From positions 42,673,222 through 42,737,221 of the forward strand of contig OX104117.1 in NCBI GenBank assembly GCA_944474755.1: a DNA stretch of 64,000 nt, given 5' to 3'. The notes beneath the pieces are model-generated. The model did not search any database. It was given only the letters and a program-made list of their open reading frames with translations, and was not told where the DNA came from. Of this stretch, positions 12,573-24,551 are shown in pieces. Made by a program: the position numbers and the translations under genes. Numbering within the stretch: the stretch's first letter is position 1; the number at the start of each line of letters is the position of its first letter. This DNA is from Limnoperna fortunei (lineage: Eukaryota; Mollusca; Bivalvia; Mytilida; Modiolidae).

Positions 12573-14060
12573 AGTTCTGTTGAAAGTCACAATATTCTGA
12601 GTAAGTGATTAAAATAACAATTATATTTAATCAAAACAATCGAATTGCAATATTCTAAAGTCTCCAAGATATATACTGTTGCACCAGTGACTAGTAATTA
12701 TTATGTCGAAATAAAAAACCACAAAATGTGATGAAATTAACAACAAAGGGACTTACTTAAACAGACATTATAAAAAAGTTATGTTTTCTTAAAACTTGTT
12801 TAAAGTCAAATATGCTTTAACACCGCTTTTTCTATAAAAACGTCCTGGAACACCGTTACGTTTCAAGGTCGCCAATACTGCGAACGGCTTCAAGGCATTA
12901 CATGAAGTGGCATACATTTATAATTTGAATGAAAATTGTTTACAATTATTGAAATCATAATCTTATTCAGGGACATTGGCACAGTTGTTTGAAGAGTCTC
13001 GTTAGAACTGTCACTGAAAGCTTCCGCTCTGTATTTCCTCTATTGATCATAAGTTTAATTCTGTTTCTGGTTTTGAAGGCTGCAAAGTGTCGCTAACGTT
13101 GATTCGTGGATGTTGTAAACATATGTTTATAAGTAACGACAACTTTTAAAACACAGTGTTTTCTTTTAAACAAACAGAGGAAATTTATTAAAACACTAGA
13201 ATAAATACTTAGACCTACAGGCAACAAAGCATTCCAGTATTTAAAAGGCTTCTCTTCTAACATAACAAGACAGTAATGCTGACTTGTGTGCAAATGTGGC
13301 GGAGCTAGAGTTATATAATATGACAATTATATTTTACGTTATATTCTTCCATTGGTACTCAAGGATTTAGCTGACTGAACATTTAATACTTACAAATTCA
13401 TTCATAATAACTACTCATTTTCGTTTCTGACGTCGATCAATTAATCGTTAAAAACTACTTTGATGTTATCTTTATGTATATCACTGTGAACCATATGCAA
13501 TTTTAAGCAAAACTAGTATTAAGAAGATTGTTTCTCTGTTGTAGTGTTTATTCGAAGACAGTTGGATCTAGATGAAAGATAAATCTTATATGTGTACTTC
13601 AAAAACTTTGTTTAAAATAATCCGCTCCATTTAACAGCTGTTTCCAGAAACAGATCTTTCAGTAAGACGTGAAACTTACCAACAAATTGCCCTGAATTGC
13701 ATCTGTGCAAGATAATGGCAAGATGACCTATTTCCTGACATTTCTAATTATATATATCACTGCAAAATTGTTTCCAATTTGATTCAAATACTACTAATAC
13801 ATCATATTATGATGACACATATGTCTGTAGGACGGCGATCTATCGTGGTCATAGTTCATAAACACTCTATGTTAATTTTATTTATTTTATTTAAACATTT
13901 TTTTGCTCGCATACAAACATCGAGATTTGACAGAAGTTATAACAATATGATGGAGGTCTCTAACAAAGAATGCTTCAAAAATGCTTTAAGGAGAGATACT
14001 GTTTTGCGGGAAGTCCCAAGACACTATGCATATGGTCCCTGAAAAGTAAACATAATATTA
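12573..14060. other. AT-rich stretch, no gene recognised
   Basis: No splice-bounded exon, tRNA, tandem repeat or convincing inverted repeat was seen. The open frames here (for example 13093-13326 minus and 13779-14042 plus) have low-complexity products and no recognisable motif. Confidence 0.5.
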
Positions 14061-14580
14061 ACACAAATACGATGCTCAGCATTCTTTCTTAACTACGATT
14101 TATTTAGATCAAGCCTTGTTTCAAATCCATCTCGTACTGAAGATGCAAAACCACTTTTTCTTTGAATGGCCGATATATAACAACCAAGAATAGATCTTAT
14201 TGATAGTCTTAGATCGCTACCAAATGGAACAAACATTGATTTAAGCACGCTTACTTGTGGCAATCTAGAACTTTCTTATGAACAAAATATAAGTATTTTT
14301 AGAGAAATGTTTGAATATGTTAAGAGATCCAAAAGATTTTTAGTTGTTTTATGCAGTGACAAGAGTCGAACGGAAACACCTTCAGCCACTTTTGACTTTG
14401 ACTTTGATTTTGATTCTTTTGTAATTATTTCCCATGTTTGTTCATTTTAAATTGTGTACACGTTCTTGTATGTACTTTGTTCTATATGTATAGACTTGTA
14501 ATGCGGAAAGGACTTTATAAGCATTATTTCCGTGTGTCCAATCCATTTTGTTATTAACAAATAAAATATGTTTAAATCAA
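14061..14580 (+). pseudogene. Decayed non-LTR retrotransposon, reverse-transcriptase C-terminal region and 3' UTR
   Basis: From 14061 the plus strand reads TQIRCSAFFLNYDLFRSS, then a run of the type HFFFECP..YNNQR, then RIDLIDSLRSLPNGTNIDL and SIFREMFEYVKRSKRF. The short cysteine/histidine-rich HFFFEC patch followed by an R..L helix is typical of the tail of LINE-type reverse transcriptases. The reading needs two frame changes, near 14150 (an extra C in AAACCAC) and near 14190 (before ATAGATC), so it is dead. The frame then runs into an AT-rich 3' UTR with AATAAA at 14560. No 5' part (endonuclease or catalytic RT core) was seen, consistent with the usual 5' truncation. The exact clade cannot be given from this fragment. 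Confidence 0.72.
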
Positions 14581-15573
14581 ACAATGCTTACAATTAAATG
14601 CTAAATGACAGCACTTGTACACAATGAACATACAAGGAAGGTGTGAAAATGAAACAAAACAAGGAAAAAATGTAATTTATTTATAAATAATACAATTCAT
14701 AATTAAAAAAAACAATCACATGGGAGATAACAATCACTGAAAACGTTGTGTTCGTTTTATGTAGTTTGAACACAAATGAATATGTATGTGTTTTTTAGTT
14801 ATAAATCTTAAGTTATATGAATAATCAAGAATTGTTTACTTTTATACCACATGCAAATTAAACAAAAAATAAATGGCTCGTGCGAGAATATAGGTCCGTT
14901 TACTATATCCCATCATTAAAATATTAATGTAATTTAAGCATTACTTATTTTGTTTTTACGTCGATTTTCTTATCATCCATTTTCCATCTGAATTTTGCTA
15001 CAACTTAATATCAATTCCGTTACCTATAGCCAACTTAAAAAAAGACAATAGAATAATCTGGGATTAGTTATAGGTTCCTGGAACAATATACAAATTAAAA
15101 AAGACCATATAGTGACACATTTATGAGTCTAACAAAAATGTACAGAGGACAACACAAATGGCGTCGACTGCCTTACTTGGAAGTGTTATGATAATGCCAA
15201 CATATAATATTTGCTAATTATTTTCAAATAACCACGTAGTTATATCACAAAGCGTCAGATTCGCTGAACTTTTAAAGTTCTGTGGAACGATATATATGCC
15301 ATTAGTTCTTCTAACAACCTATAATTAAACCTGATTTGTAAAGATGAACAATAACCTTCCTTAAGATGTAATGTCAATTTATTATCAATGCTGACAAAAT
15401 GAGCGCATTGTTTTCATAAACCGTATAATTTTTGTTATCTTACTTCCACGAGAAAAAGCTTTTTGACAGGTCAATTAGTTGTATAGTAGTTAAGAATACT
15501 GATAGTCGGGGGAGATTATATACTATAACGTAATATTTCATACAGAACTTGGATTGTAGTCAATAGTAAGTGG
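14581..15573. other. AT-rich stretch, no gene recognised
   Basis: No exon-like open frame, RNA gene or repeat structure was recognised. Confidence 0.5.
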
Positions 15574-15601
15574 CTAACAACTTTAACCACTCGGCCACCG
15601 A
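15574..15601 (-). repeat. Fragment of tRNA-derived SINE head
   Basis: Reading the minus strand gives a TCGGTGGCCGAGTGGTTAAAG-like block matching the A-box end of the SINEs at 23738 and 24999. The rest of the element is not recognisable, so this is a small relic or a chance match. Confidence 0.4.
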
Positions 15602-16020
15602 ATCACAGATTAACATGTGTGCCATATTTGTTAACATATATTACACCTATAAATCTGATTTAGTTGATTTGTAAAAACTTCCGAATGCAGAGTACTTAAA
15701 AATTTTCACACATAATTTTGTCCGCATTTACACTTAGATTTAGTTTGTCAGAGCTGTTGCTTTCCATCGATGTCCACGTCTGAAAACAGTAATATTTTTT
15801 GAAATTGCATATTCATCTACTCTGTTAATTAAAACAAAACAAAATAATAACTTGCTGTGGTCCATTAATTGTTGAGGTCTGTATCTGTTATAAATATAAG
15901 CTACACAATTGTGTTTTCGCCTTACAGAACTTGCACTTCTTATTTAAAGAATTATCATTAAAGTAACAAGACCTAGATTTGTATGTGTGATAAAATGTCA
16001 TCAACGATACCAAGGTTGTA
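15602..16020. other. No feature seen
   Basis: AT-rich sequence without recognisable coding or repeat structure. Confidence 0.4.
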
Positions 16021-16070
16021 CCCAGACGCGCGTTTCGTCTAATCAGGTCTCGTCAGTTGCGCTCAAATCC
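16021..16070 (+). repeat. Dispersed short motif (GACGCGCGTTTCGTCT family)
   Basis: A block reading CCCAGACGCGCGTTTCGTCT, then CTCGTCAG and GCGCTCAAATCC. Related blocks occur at 43783 (plus), 40528 (minus), 50508 (minus) and 62290 (minus). I recognise this motif as frequent in mussel genomic sequence. It is probably part of a non-autonomous mobile element, but no element ends were defined here. Confidence 0.6.
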
Positions 16071-16998
16071 CAAAATATGTGATGTTCACATTTACGTTAA
16101 ATATTTATAAACACAGTAATGTTCAGTGCTGCCGTGAAAGTACATGGTCTGTACTGCAGTTAACACTGTCATTGTTTTGTTATGTTTTTTTTTAGAGTTG
16201 AGGGTGAATGTAGTAACAAATACCGAACACCAATAAAACTGTCAAAAAAAGATAATCTACAAATCAAGGCAAACTCCATAACCAACAACCCAAAATACAG
16301 GAACTACAGCAATGGTCCTAGTTTGCACACTCTTACCCTTTTTGCAGGGGAGGGTGTGTAACAGTGTCAAAAAGGCAATTCGGTACGAAAGAACATTTTT
16401 TTTAGTAGATTGTATTAGATTATTTTCCTCGATCACCAGGACTGTAAATTCATCTCTAAAGAGAGGCATAGTGTCTGGAGGAATATGTCAAGACATTTTG
16501 ACAAAAATATATTATATTCACTCTACTTTGGGTACTTGCATATTTTTTTCATTGGAGGAAAAAATGAGGATATTTTATTAGTTTTAGTTACTTTTATTGT
16601 TAACAAAAGCAAAAATTTTTCTATATTTATTTAATCCAGAGAATGCACCCGATTCCTTGCATACATCCAATACGGCTCCGATTTAGAAATAAACAAGTTC
16701 TGAAATGTGGTAACAATAACAATAAACATGCAGAATAATTCTGCAGCGAATTGATGTTCTGCATTAAAATTTGTTTTGTATAACACGTGTACTTATAATA
16801 AATTATTACTTTTATATTGTAAATGTTTGTTCTGTTTATTATCATAAAATGGCTTAAGAGAAATTGTATAAACAAAAATAAATACGTGTCTTCACCGTAA
16901 TGCACTCAATTATTAAAGGAATAACATGTTTATTGATCTCGCGATAATTACATTTCCAGAAGGTAGCATCAATTTACTAGACACTTAAAATCTACACT
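16071..16998. other. No gene recognised
   Basis: Two overlapping opposite-strand open frames lie at 16257-16581. Neither has a domain signature or flanking splice sites that I trust. The remainder is AT-rich. Confidence 0.45.
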
Positions 16999-17250
16999 GG
17001 ACAATCGCCGACTAATCTCTAAACTTGTTACCAGAGAATTACAATGTTCGATCACCAATAATCGCCAACTAATCTCTAAATTTGTTACCAGAGAATTACA
17101 ATGTTCGATCACCAATAACCGCCGACTAATCTCTAAACTCGTAACCAGAGAATTACAATGGTCGATCACCAATAATCGCCGACTAATCTCTAAACTCGTT
17201 TCTAGAGTATTACAATGTTCGATCACCAAAATCATCGACTGATCTCGGAG
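16999..17250. repeat. 57 bp tandem repeat, about 4.4 copies
   Basis: Units begin at CGCCGACTAATCTCTAAA near 17006, 17063, 17120 and 17177, with a degenerate fifth at about 17234, each exactly 57 bp apart. Because 57 is a multiple of three, the minus strand stays open through the array (a repeated 19-residue unit of the type LLVIEHCNSLVTSLEISRR). I see no start context, homology or splice sites, so the open frame is probably a by-product of the period. Confidence 0.88.
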
Positions 17251-19261
17251 CCCTTTACCATAGAATTACGCTCAAATATTGCTTCTTACATCTACCGGGG
17301 GTGTGACTTTTAAAGGCTAATTTAAGGCTGAGATATTCCCGACCCATCAAAGATTTCTCGATCAAGTGAAAAGCTACATTACCGTTGACCAAACTGTCAC
17401 TTTGCTCTCTACCAGCCTACCGTAGGGGGCGCAATACAATTTATTATTCTATCCATTATGCAACTATATTAGATCTTTACGGCAATCAAAGAAATCATTG
17501 TTTGATTACTTGTTCTCTTTCTATATATAACGGCGATATTTATATTAACAAATCAATCGTTTCGACAAAGAAATAAGCAACAATGGTAGAAATTTAATAA
17601 GCAAATAATGCTCTGTCAAACGTGAACGGACAATCGTCCTTTATTGACCTCGTAATTCATTTAGGATTTCATAACAAATAATAGTGAAAATCGACCGGGG
17701 TAAAATTAAAATTGATTTTCATTGTAATTTCTAAATGACAACTGGGATTTGACACAAGTTCAAATATTGAAACGTAAAACCATCTCTTGTTTGCGTTCGT
17801 TCGTATTCGGTTTGTTTGTATGTCGTTTTCCGCTCGTTCGTCTCTCTGTTCTTTCGTTCGTCCACATGCGCAAAGGAAGTAAAAAGAAACCGTTCAGTTA
17901 TCTGAGACCCAATACCGCTACCAGAGGACATAAAACATGTACAATTTGAAAATGCTTATTAAATAACATTAGATAGGCATAAAATATGTACAATATGAAA
18001 ACGCCAATATAAAGACACATTTATTAACTAGTTGAATAAATTATAGTTCTATATTGTCTTTGACCAATATTGCTATACTCTATTTATTGCGAAAGTTTTT
18101 CTCTTCAGATTTAAACCTTTGGCGAAGTTCAAACTAAAATTTACGTCATGCAAACGAAGGAAATTGTTTTTAAAATAAATATCTATATATAGAAGAATGC
18201 CAGAAGTGTCATTCCTATATTTGCCTGTTTTTCTGTATTAAACCTGTTTTTTTATTGAGCCGGTTTTTATCTTTCTGTGTTTGTCAGTATTGGGCTTGTT
18301 CACTAGAGTCATATTACATGGACAATTTCACATATATTTTACTCAACATAAATTATACAAAATCTTGTAAAATGTTTTTATTTTAAAACTATAAATTCAT
18401 TAAAATGTGTGTAAATTTAATATTAACATAAATAAATTGAAATACTTTCTTCACATATATATTATTACGTAAATATACAATATTCAGGTTTTCAAAATAA
18501 ATCAAATGTTTAAAATTAAGGCTAAATAGAATACATACATTTAAAAATAAACCGGTAAACACTCTCTGATCGCATCTTTAATAATAATTTTTATATTATT
18601 CTTCAAACCGGGTTAAAAAGTGGGATCACTTTAAATGTCACTTATTTTATACACAAATCGGAGTATTGAACAGTTTAATAAAACAGTAACAAGTATTTAT
18701 AATATTAAAACAACCGTACTTTATAAGATAAACATAGCTCTACTTCTAGACAACAGTTGCCTTTATTCTGATTAAATGTAGAAATAAAGTACTACATGTT
18801 TTGTAAATCTGATTTAAAATTATCCGTTTCGTATATTTGGCCAGAAAGCGTCATCGATTAGTCACAGGTCAATACTAAATTGAGGTTTTTCGTTCCCGCG
18901 TGCAAGCCTAAAAATCAACCAATCTAACTTATTATTTATTTTAATCTGGATAGCAGGACATGATCAAACGTAACGTTATACAATTGCTTTCCTCACAAGT
19001 AGTAAATATCCACAATTATTATACTTTACTGTAGTAACCAGTACTAAAATAACTTAGATGTTACGAGCAATAGCTTCTTTTTCTCGCTCAAAACTGCACG
19101 TATGCTAGTTATTTGTTCGACGTGGCAAAGCGCGCCAAATTTGAAAACGGTAAATGACTTTTTTTTATCCGAGATGCAAAAGTCCAACAAATTTATAAGC
19201 GTTACTCAGTTATCACTACACAGTCTCCTTGTCCTTGTTTGTGTTTAGTTCAGTATAATAA
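17251..19261. other. No gene recognised
   Basis: A moderately GC-richer patch lies at 17280-17430, and a CGTTCGTT-rich patch at 17790-17860 is open on both strands. There are no exon boundaries, domains or repeat units. The rest is AT-rich. Confidence 0.4.
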
Positions 19262-19412
19262 TACAGTTATGGCCTTTAATTAAGTTCAGGTAATATCCAA
19301 ATTATTAAATGTCGAAAGAGTTATTTTGACTCGGTCCTACGGACCTCGAAAAAACCCTTTCTTGATTTAATCATTATGGATATTACCTTCGTTAAAGGCC
19401 ATAATTGTATAT
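19262..19412. mobile_element. Foldback element F1 (long inverted repeat)
   Basis: The outer arms ACAGTTATGGCCTTTAA and TTAAAGGCCATAATTGT pair. Pairing continues inward through AGGTAATATCC/GGATATTACCT to a central GGTCC-TAC-GGACC turn. It has the typical size and form of a foldback MITE and contains no coding potential. Confidence 0.8.
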
Positions 19413-19812
19413 TGTCTAACATACTACGGTAATTCTCCTAAGGGCTTTAGTCGGTCAATCTTATTTTAATTAGCGATATACCTCCTTAGTCGTCGTCATT
19501 ATCATAGCAGCTTATGTTTGAAAAAGAAAGCAGATGATGATAGACTCGTGTAATTATATCTAGCTTAATTAACGGCTAATTTTATTGTAAGCGAATTTAG
19601 TGTTCCAACGTTAGCAATTGTAGCGGCTACACCCGTGAATGACAATTTGACGACATAACGCTTGCCGAATAATTATAATGTTAACCATGGAAGGCGTTTA
19701 ATAGTTTTCAATAGTTTCGCCTTTTATGTTCAGAAATTGACTAGCCCTAGACTTACAGAAAACAAAAAGTGTGTCGTAAATTGAACAGGAACTATGTGCG
19801 ATCTTTGTTTAA

Positions 19813-21192
19813 TCTGTTGGTTGACTTGCTATTTGTTTGTACATCAGACTGTGTGTTGAGTTTTGTCTTATAAGTATCTGTTGGTTGACTTGCTACTTGT
19901 CTGTACATCAGACTGTGTGTTGAGTTTTGTCTTACAAGTATCTGTTGGTTGACTTGCTACTTGTTTGTACATCAGACTGTGTGTTGAGTTTTGTCTTAAA
20001 AGTATCTGTTGGTTGACATGCTATTTGTTTGTACATCAGACTGTGTGTTGAGTTTTGTCTTATAAGTATCTGTTGGTTGACATGCTACTTGTTTGTACAT
20101 CAGACTGTGTGTTGAGTTTTGTCTTAAAAGTATCTGTTGGTTGACATGCTATTTGTTTGTACATCAGACTGTGTGTTGAGTTTTGTCTTACAAGTATTTG
20201 TTGGTTGACATGCTATTTGTTTGTACATCAGACTGTGTGTTGAGTTTTGTCTTACAAGTATCTGTTGGTTGACATGCTACTTGTTTGTACATCAGACTGT
20301 GTGTTGAGTTTTGTCTTACAAGTATCTGTTGGTTGACATGCTACTTGTTTGTACATCAGACTGTGTGTTGAGTTTTGTCTTACAAGTATCTGTTGGTTGA
20401 CATGCTACTTGTTTGTACATCAGACTGTGTGTTGAGTTTTGTCTTACAAGTATCTGTTGGTTGACTTGCTACTTGTTTGTACATCAGACTGTGTGTTGAG
20501 TTTTGTCTTATAAGTATCTGTTGGTTGACTTGCTATTTGTTTGTACATCAGACTGTGTGTTGAGTTTTGTCTTACAAGTATCTGTTGGTTGACATGCTAT
20601 TTGTTTGTACATCAGACTGTGTGTTGAGTTTTGTCTTATAAGTATCTGTTGGTTGACATGCTACTTGTTTGTACATCAGACTGTGTGTTGAGTTTTGTCT
20701 TACAAGTATCTGTTGGTTGACATGCTATTTGTTTGTACATCAGACTGTGTGTTGAGTTTTGTCTTACAAGTATCTGTTGGTTGACATGCTACTTGTTTGT
20801 ACATCAGACTGTGTGTTGAGTTTTGTCTTACAAGTATCTGTTGGTTGACATGCTACTTGTTTGTACATCAGACTGTGTGTTGAGTTTTGTCTTATAAGTA
20901 TCTGTTGGTTGACTTGCTACTTGTCTCTACATCAGACTGTGTGTTGAGTTTTGTCTTATAAGTATCTGTTGGTTGACTTGCTACTTGTTTGTACATCAGA
21001 CTGTGTGTTGAGTTTTGTCTTATAAGTATCTGTTGGTTGACATGCTACTTGTTTGTACATCAGACTGTGTGTTGAGTTTTGTCTTATAAGTATCTGTTGG
21101 TTGACTTGCTACTTGTTTGTACATCAGACTGTGTGTTGAGTTTTGTCTTATAAGTATCTGTTGTTTGACTTGCTACTTGTTTGTACATCAGA
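19813..21192 (+). repeat. 64 bp minisatellite, about 21.5 copies
   Basis: Units start TCTGTTGGTTGAC at 19813, 19877, 19941 and every 64 bp to 21157, with a final partial unit ending at CATCAGA. Variation is confined to a few sites: GACTTGC/GACATGC, TATTTG/TACTTG, and TTATAAG/TTACAAG/TTAAAAG. The plus strand contains stops, so this is non-coding. It lies in otherwise ordinary intergenic DNA. Confidence 0.97.
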
Positions 21193-22345
21193 TATGTGCA
21201 GTCCTCAGCTTATTCGTGCGGTAACGTGTTATTGGTATTAGTGCTGCGTAATACGTCACTATGCAAATGGCGGGACAAAGAGGTTTTTACCTGCCTAATT
21301 TGACGAAATATTTAAAAAATTTATTTATCTTTGATTTTAGGAGACATATGCAATTAACTTTCCCATTGCCATCTGACGAGTAACTAAACGGGTGACTAAC
21401 GGCTATTATTGCCTCTCCTTCCGGGGCACCTGAGTGCACCCAATGTTTTGAATTCTAGTTACACACAGGTTGCCAAATGTTGCCATTTAGCATTTGGCAG
21501 AAATCTTTTCCGTGAATATTCTTTAAATGTGTATCACTGATGACAAAGTATGTTCTGTCTTGACTAATGAGCAGGTACTTCCATCGTCTCTTTCTATTTT
21601 CATTTCTTAAACAAAAGCATAAAAGCCTGGTTTTAAGCTGTATATGACGGGTGGTAGTATAAAATGTGGAGAAATCTTTGATGCTGTTACGTTGAAAAAG
21701 AGACGTTGATTTTTATATGTTGATTAGGTCTTTTCAATTTAAATACCACACCGTGAATAAATCTGATCTTAATATACGCGTTAGCTATTTTTGACCGCGA
21801 TCCGGCTATCATATATTATAATCTGATCAACTCCAACACCTATCCGTCAGCCAGACAGCTGTCTGGAACGAGCCCTATGAACACTTTACAGTAACCATTA
21901 AGTGTACTATTAATTGTAAAAACACAGCATATACATATAATAAATTATTCATAGTTAATTAATACCAAATAAGACTAAGTGTTTCCATAAACCGAATCGC
22001 TGTCCGTAAATTAATACATGTATATGGGACCATACTAGAAGGGTTACCAGTACTTTACCACACCCACAGAAGCAGGTGGCGGATAGTGAAGACACATTCG
22101 TTCGGGGGTTATCAGGTCATAATACGCAAAGGCTTGCTGCGGACATTTGTAGCTGACGTGTTTGGAGTGTACCACGTTCCATGTTCGAATAAGACCCCTT
22201 CATAGCTTTCAAACAATAGTAGGTTCATCGTAGCCGCAACAAAAACGCTGAATTCTCAGCTCTCATCCAAAAAGACTTTAAAATTTTCCAGGACAATCAA
22301 AATTTTGTTTCATATGTTCTACCCGTTTTTTCGTTGGTTTATTTA
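21193..22345. other. No gene recognised
   Basis: Mixed-composition DNA with a few GC-richer patches (21200-21290, 22040-22200). No open frame with splice sites and no RNA gene was seen. Confidence 0.4.
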
Positions 22346-22462
22346 AGGATTGTTTTCAATTGCTGTTTAGATTATTGGATATAAACGACTTTGGGTCGAT
22401 TTACGCTGAATAAACGTTGTCGTTTATATCCAATAATCATACCAACAATTGAAAACAAACCT
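22346..22462. mobile_element. Foldback element F2
   Basis: The inner arms GATTATTGGATATAAACGAC and its reverse complement are perfect. The outer arms AGGATTGTTTTCAATTG and CAATTGAAAACAAACCT also pair. The loop is about 30 bp. The AGGATT end resembles the ends of F3-F5. Confidence 0.85.
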
Positions 22463-22695
22463 AATATTTTAAATTCTGTAGTAAAAATGAAGTAATAAGA
22501 ACAATATTATAAAAATAATTAAATTATATTAGCAATTCACAATTTTAGTGTCGTCACTTGTTGTTTGCGGATGAATTCATGTATAGTCAACGTCATCAAT
22601 ACATCTTATTTTGACGTCACAATCAGTCACGTGCTGAAATACCAAGTTAGGTTACGAAATAACCAACTTTGCTCATGTATTGAGTATTTAATATA
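22463..22695. other. No feature seen
   Basis: AT-rich spacer between two foldback elements. Confidence 0.4.
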
Positions 22696-23032
22696 GGATT
22701 AAACAATGTTTTCAATGGATTTATCGGTATATCAACAAGACCAACTCACTCACAAACAAATAAAAGTCCGTTGGTCTTGTTGATATACCGATAAATCCAT
22801 TGAAAACGGTATTAAATCCTTATAATTCTTTATAATTGCATTAAGAAATTAATTTATCTTTCGCGTTTCTCAACTTCATATCTCTTGTGTATTTGGTAGC
22901 GGGATTGAACGTATGTACATCAATCTATAACCTTGTTTTCTGTATCAAACACACGGAAAGTTTTAAATTTAACATATCATTAATGATAATTTATCAACCA
23001 AATAATTTGTAAGTTGATCGCTAAAAAAGTGC
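22696..23032. mobile_element. Foldback element F3 with ~210 bp tail
   Basis: The hairpin (22696-22820) has arms starting AGGATTAAAC and ending in a related TTAAATCCT, and includes CAATGGATTTATCGGTATAT and its complement. The part of the left arm reading CACTCACAAACAAATAAAAG has no partner on the right, so an internal piece of the right arm is missing relative to F4. The tail 22821-23032 is the reverse complement of 43324-43596, so F3 and F4 are copies of one larger element in opposite orientation. Confidence 0.85.
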
Positions 23033-23737
23033 TTTGCTACATCAAAGAATTGACAATGTTTTAATCATTATATACATGTATTCACTTCTTTGTACAAGTC
23101 AAAAGAATTTAATGCACTTATTGAAAAGTAATTTATGTTGCTATTTTCACACATTTATTATGCAATAAAATTAACAAATAGAGTGCCATGCATTTGATTA
23201 AGTGTTAACATGCTAATTAAGAAACGTTTTCAGACTGATACCTTGCTGACAATAAAACTGTACTTAAACTCTTGGGATGGTCGTTGAGTCAATTTACGAT
23301 TGAGATAATTAGAAAGTTATTACAACTGCGATTTATTTTTCTTCTGAGTAGGTTGTGTTTTTTTTAAAAAAAAACATTAATTTCAGAGCCCTAGCATTTT
23401 CATCGGTTAATAAACGGTAAATATTTATTTGATACTGATATCGGGTAATATTGCCATACTAAATTAGGAAGTAAGTCGGTTATTGATACATGTATTAATA
23501 ATTACCACAATGTAACAAATTAAAGACAATTCATGCTCTGTTTTGTAAATTAACACTGTGATGTTTTGCTATATGCAAAGTTTCATTTGTCATCGATTTT
23601 GAAGAGTGCATACAGTGATACAGTGAAGAATTTATTTATTATTTTTAAACTTTATAAAACTATTTGTTTTAATTGTTTGATAATAAGGACAGTCAAGGAC
23701 AGCATGGTTGCTAATTGACTGGTCTTCCACACAAAAT
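23033..23737. other. No gene recognised
   Basis: AT-rich DNA upstream of the SINE and opsin exons. I looked here for an opsin first exon (hydrophobic TM1 with a donor site in the right phase) and did not find one. Confidence 0.4.
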
Positions 23738-23963
23738 GGGGGGCCTCGGTGGCCGAGCGGTTAAGGTAGCAGTCATCTACGGTTCATCACGTCTGAATGC
23801 GGGTTCGAGTTTCACTGCGCTCTTATCTTAATTAACAAGGATTGCCAGTTTTACCACCGAAGGTCGGGTGTTTTGTCCTTGTATTCCAGGTACTGTCACC
23901 AATTACAACTGGACGCCATGATAGATCTAAAAGAGGCGTTAAACATCATTCAAACAAACAAAT
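23738..23963 (+). mobile_element. tRNA-derived SINE (V-SINE/RUDI-like)
   Basis: A tRNA-like head reads GGCCTCGGTGGCCGAGCGG (A box) and GCGGGTTCGAGTTTC (B box). It is followed by the conserved body GCCAGTTTTACCACCGAAGG, ACTGGACGCCATGATAGA and GGCGTTAAACATCATTC, and a CAAACAAACAAA tail. The head resembles a type II (Leu/Ser) tRNA. An internal stretch is shorter than in the copy at 24999. No clean target-site duplication was found. Confidence 0.85.
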
Positions 23964-24168
23964 CCCCATAACATGAAAGGGTTTATTTGCTTTATTTTCA
24001 ATTTTTTAAACGAAGTTATCTTAAGTTGCATATTGTTTAAGAAGTAAAAGATGTGTTCTTACCCCTGATGATCAATACACACATCACTAAAAAAATGATC
24101 GTGTATCTGAATCTGGTAACTATTCTTCCACATCAGTATGCGAAGATAACATTTTGTTTTGATCAAAG

Positions 24169-24455
24169 AAATAGCAAAGGAAACCGAACGAACAACAAGA
24201 GCCGAAAGTACAGGACAATTACAAATCCGGATGTAGACAAACATATACAACGCAAAACCCAAAACACAACAACAAGTGAATAGTAAATAAAAACCATAGT
24301 GCTTCAGACGAGTAAGCAGCGCCTGCCTCTAATTAGACACCCGTGGATATTGCCATGCATGTCCAGAAAAAAAGTAAGATCCAGGAATAAGAAACACTAC
24401 CCTTGACTCATCGAAAATGTCGGTCGCAAAATCGATCGCCAAACACCACAAAGGC
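24169..24455 (+). repeat. Dispersed repeat family R, copy R1
   Basis: Starts with ATAGCAAAGGAAACCGA and continues through AGAGCCGAAAGTAC, AATCCGGATGTAGACAAAC, GCCTGCCTCTAATTAGACAC and TCATCGAAAATGTCGGTCG. The same landmarks in the same order occur at 29045, 33548, 34897 and, inverted, at 42505. It has no open frame. The element class is unknown to me; it may be non-autonomous. Confidence 0.7.
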
Positions 24456-24551
24456 GATACTACACATATTGTTTCACATTTATACATCCTTGTCCATCAT
24501 CCCCTTTAATTATATCTTACTATGTTATTGTAAAATGCGTTTCTTTTGTAG

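Noticed and set aside
16312..16581. Overlapping plus and minus open frames in 16257-16581
   Set aside because: No splice sites, no recognisable motif, and opposite frames of similar quality. Probably chance in repeat-derived sequence.
17731..17949. Both strands open over 17731-17949
   Set aside because: Caused by CGTTCGTT-type low-complexity sequence. No domain or exon boundary.
23738..23830. A free-standing tRNA gene at the SINE head
   Set aside because: It continues into the conserved SINE body and a tail, and the same head/body pairing occurs at 24999 and 31716.
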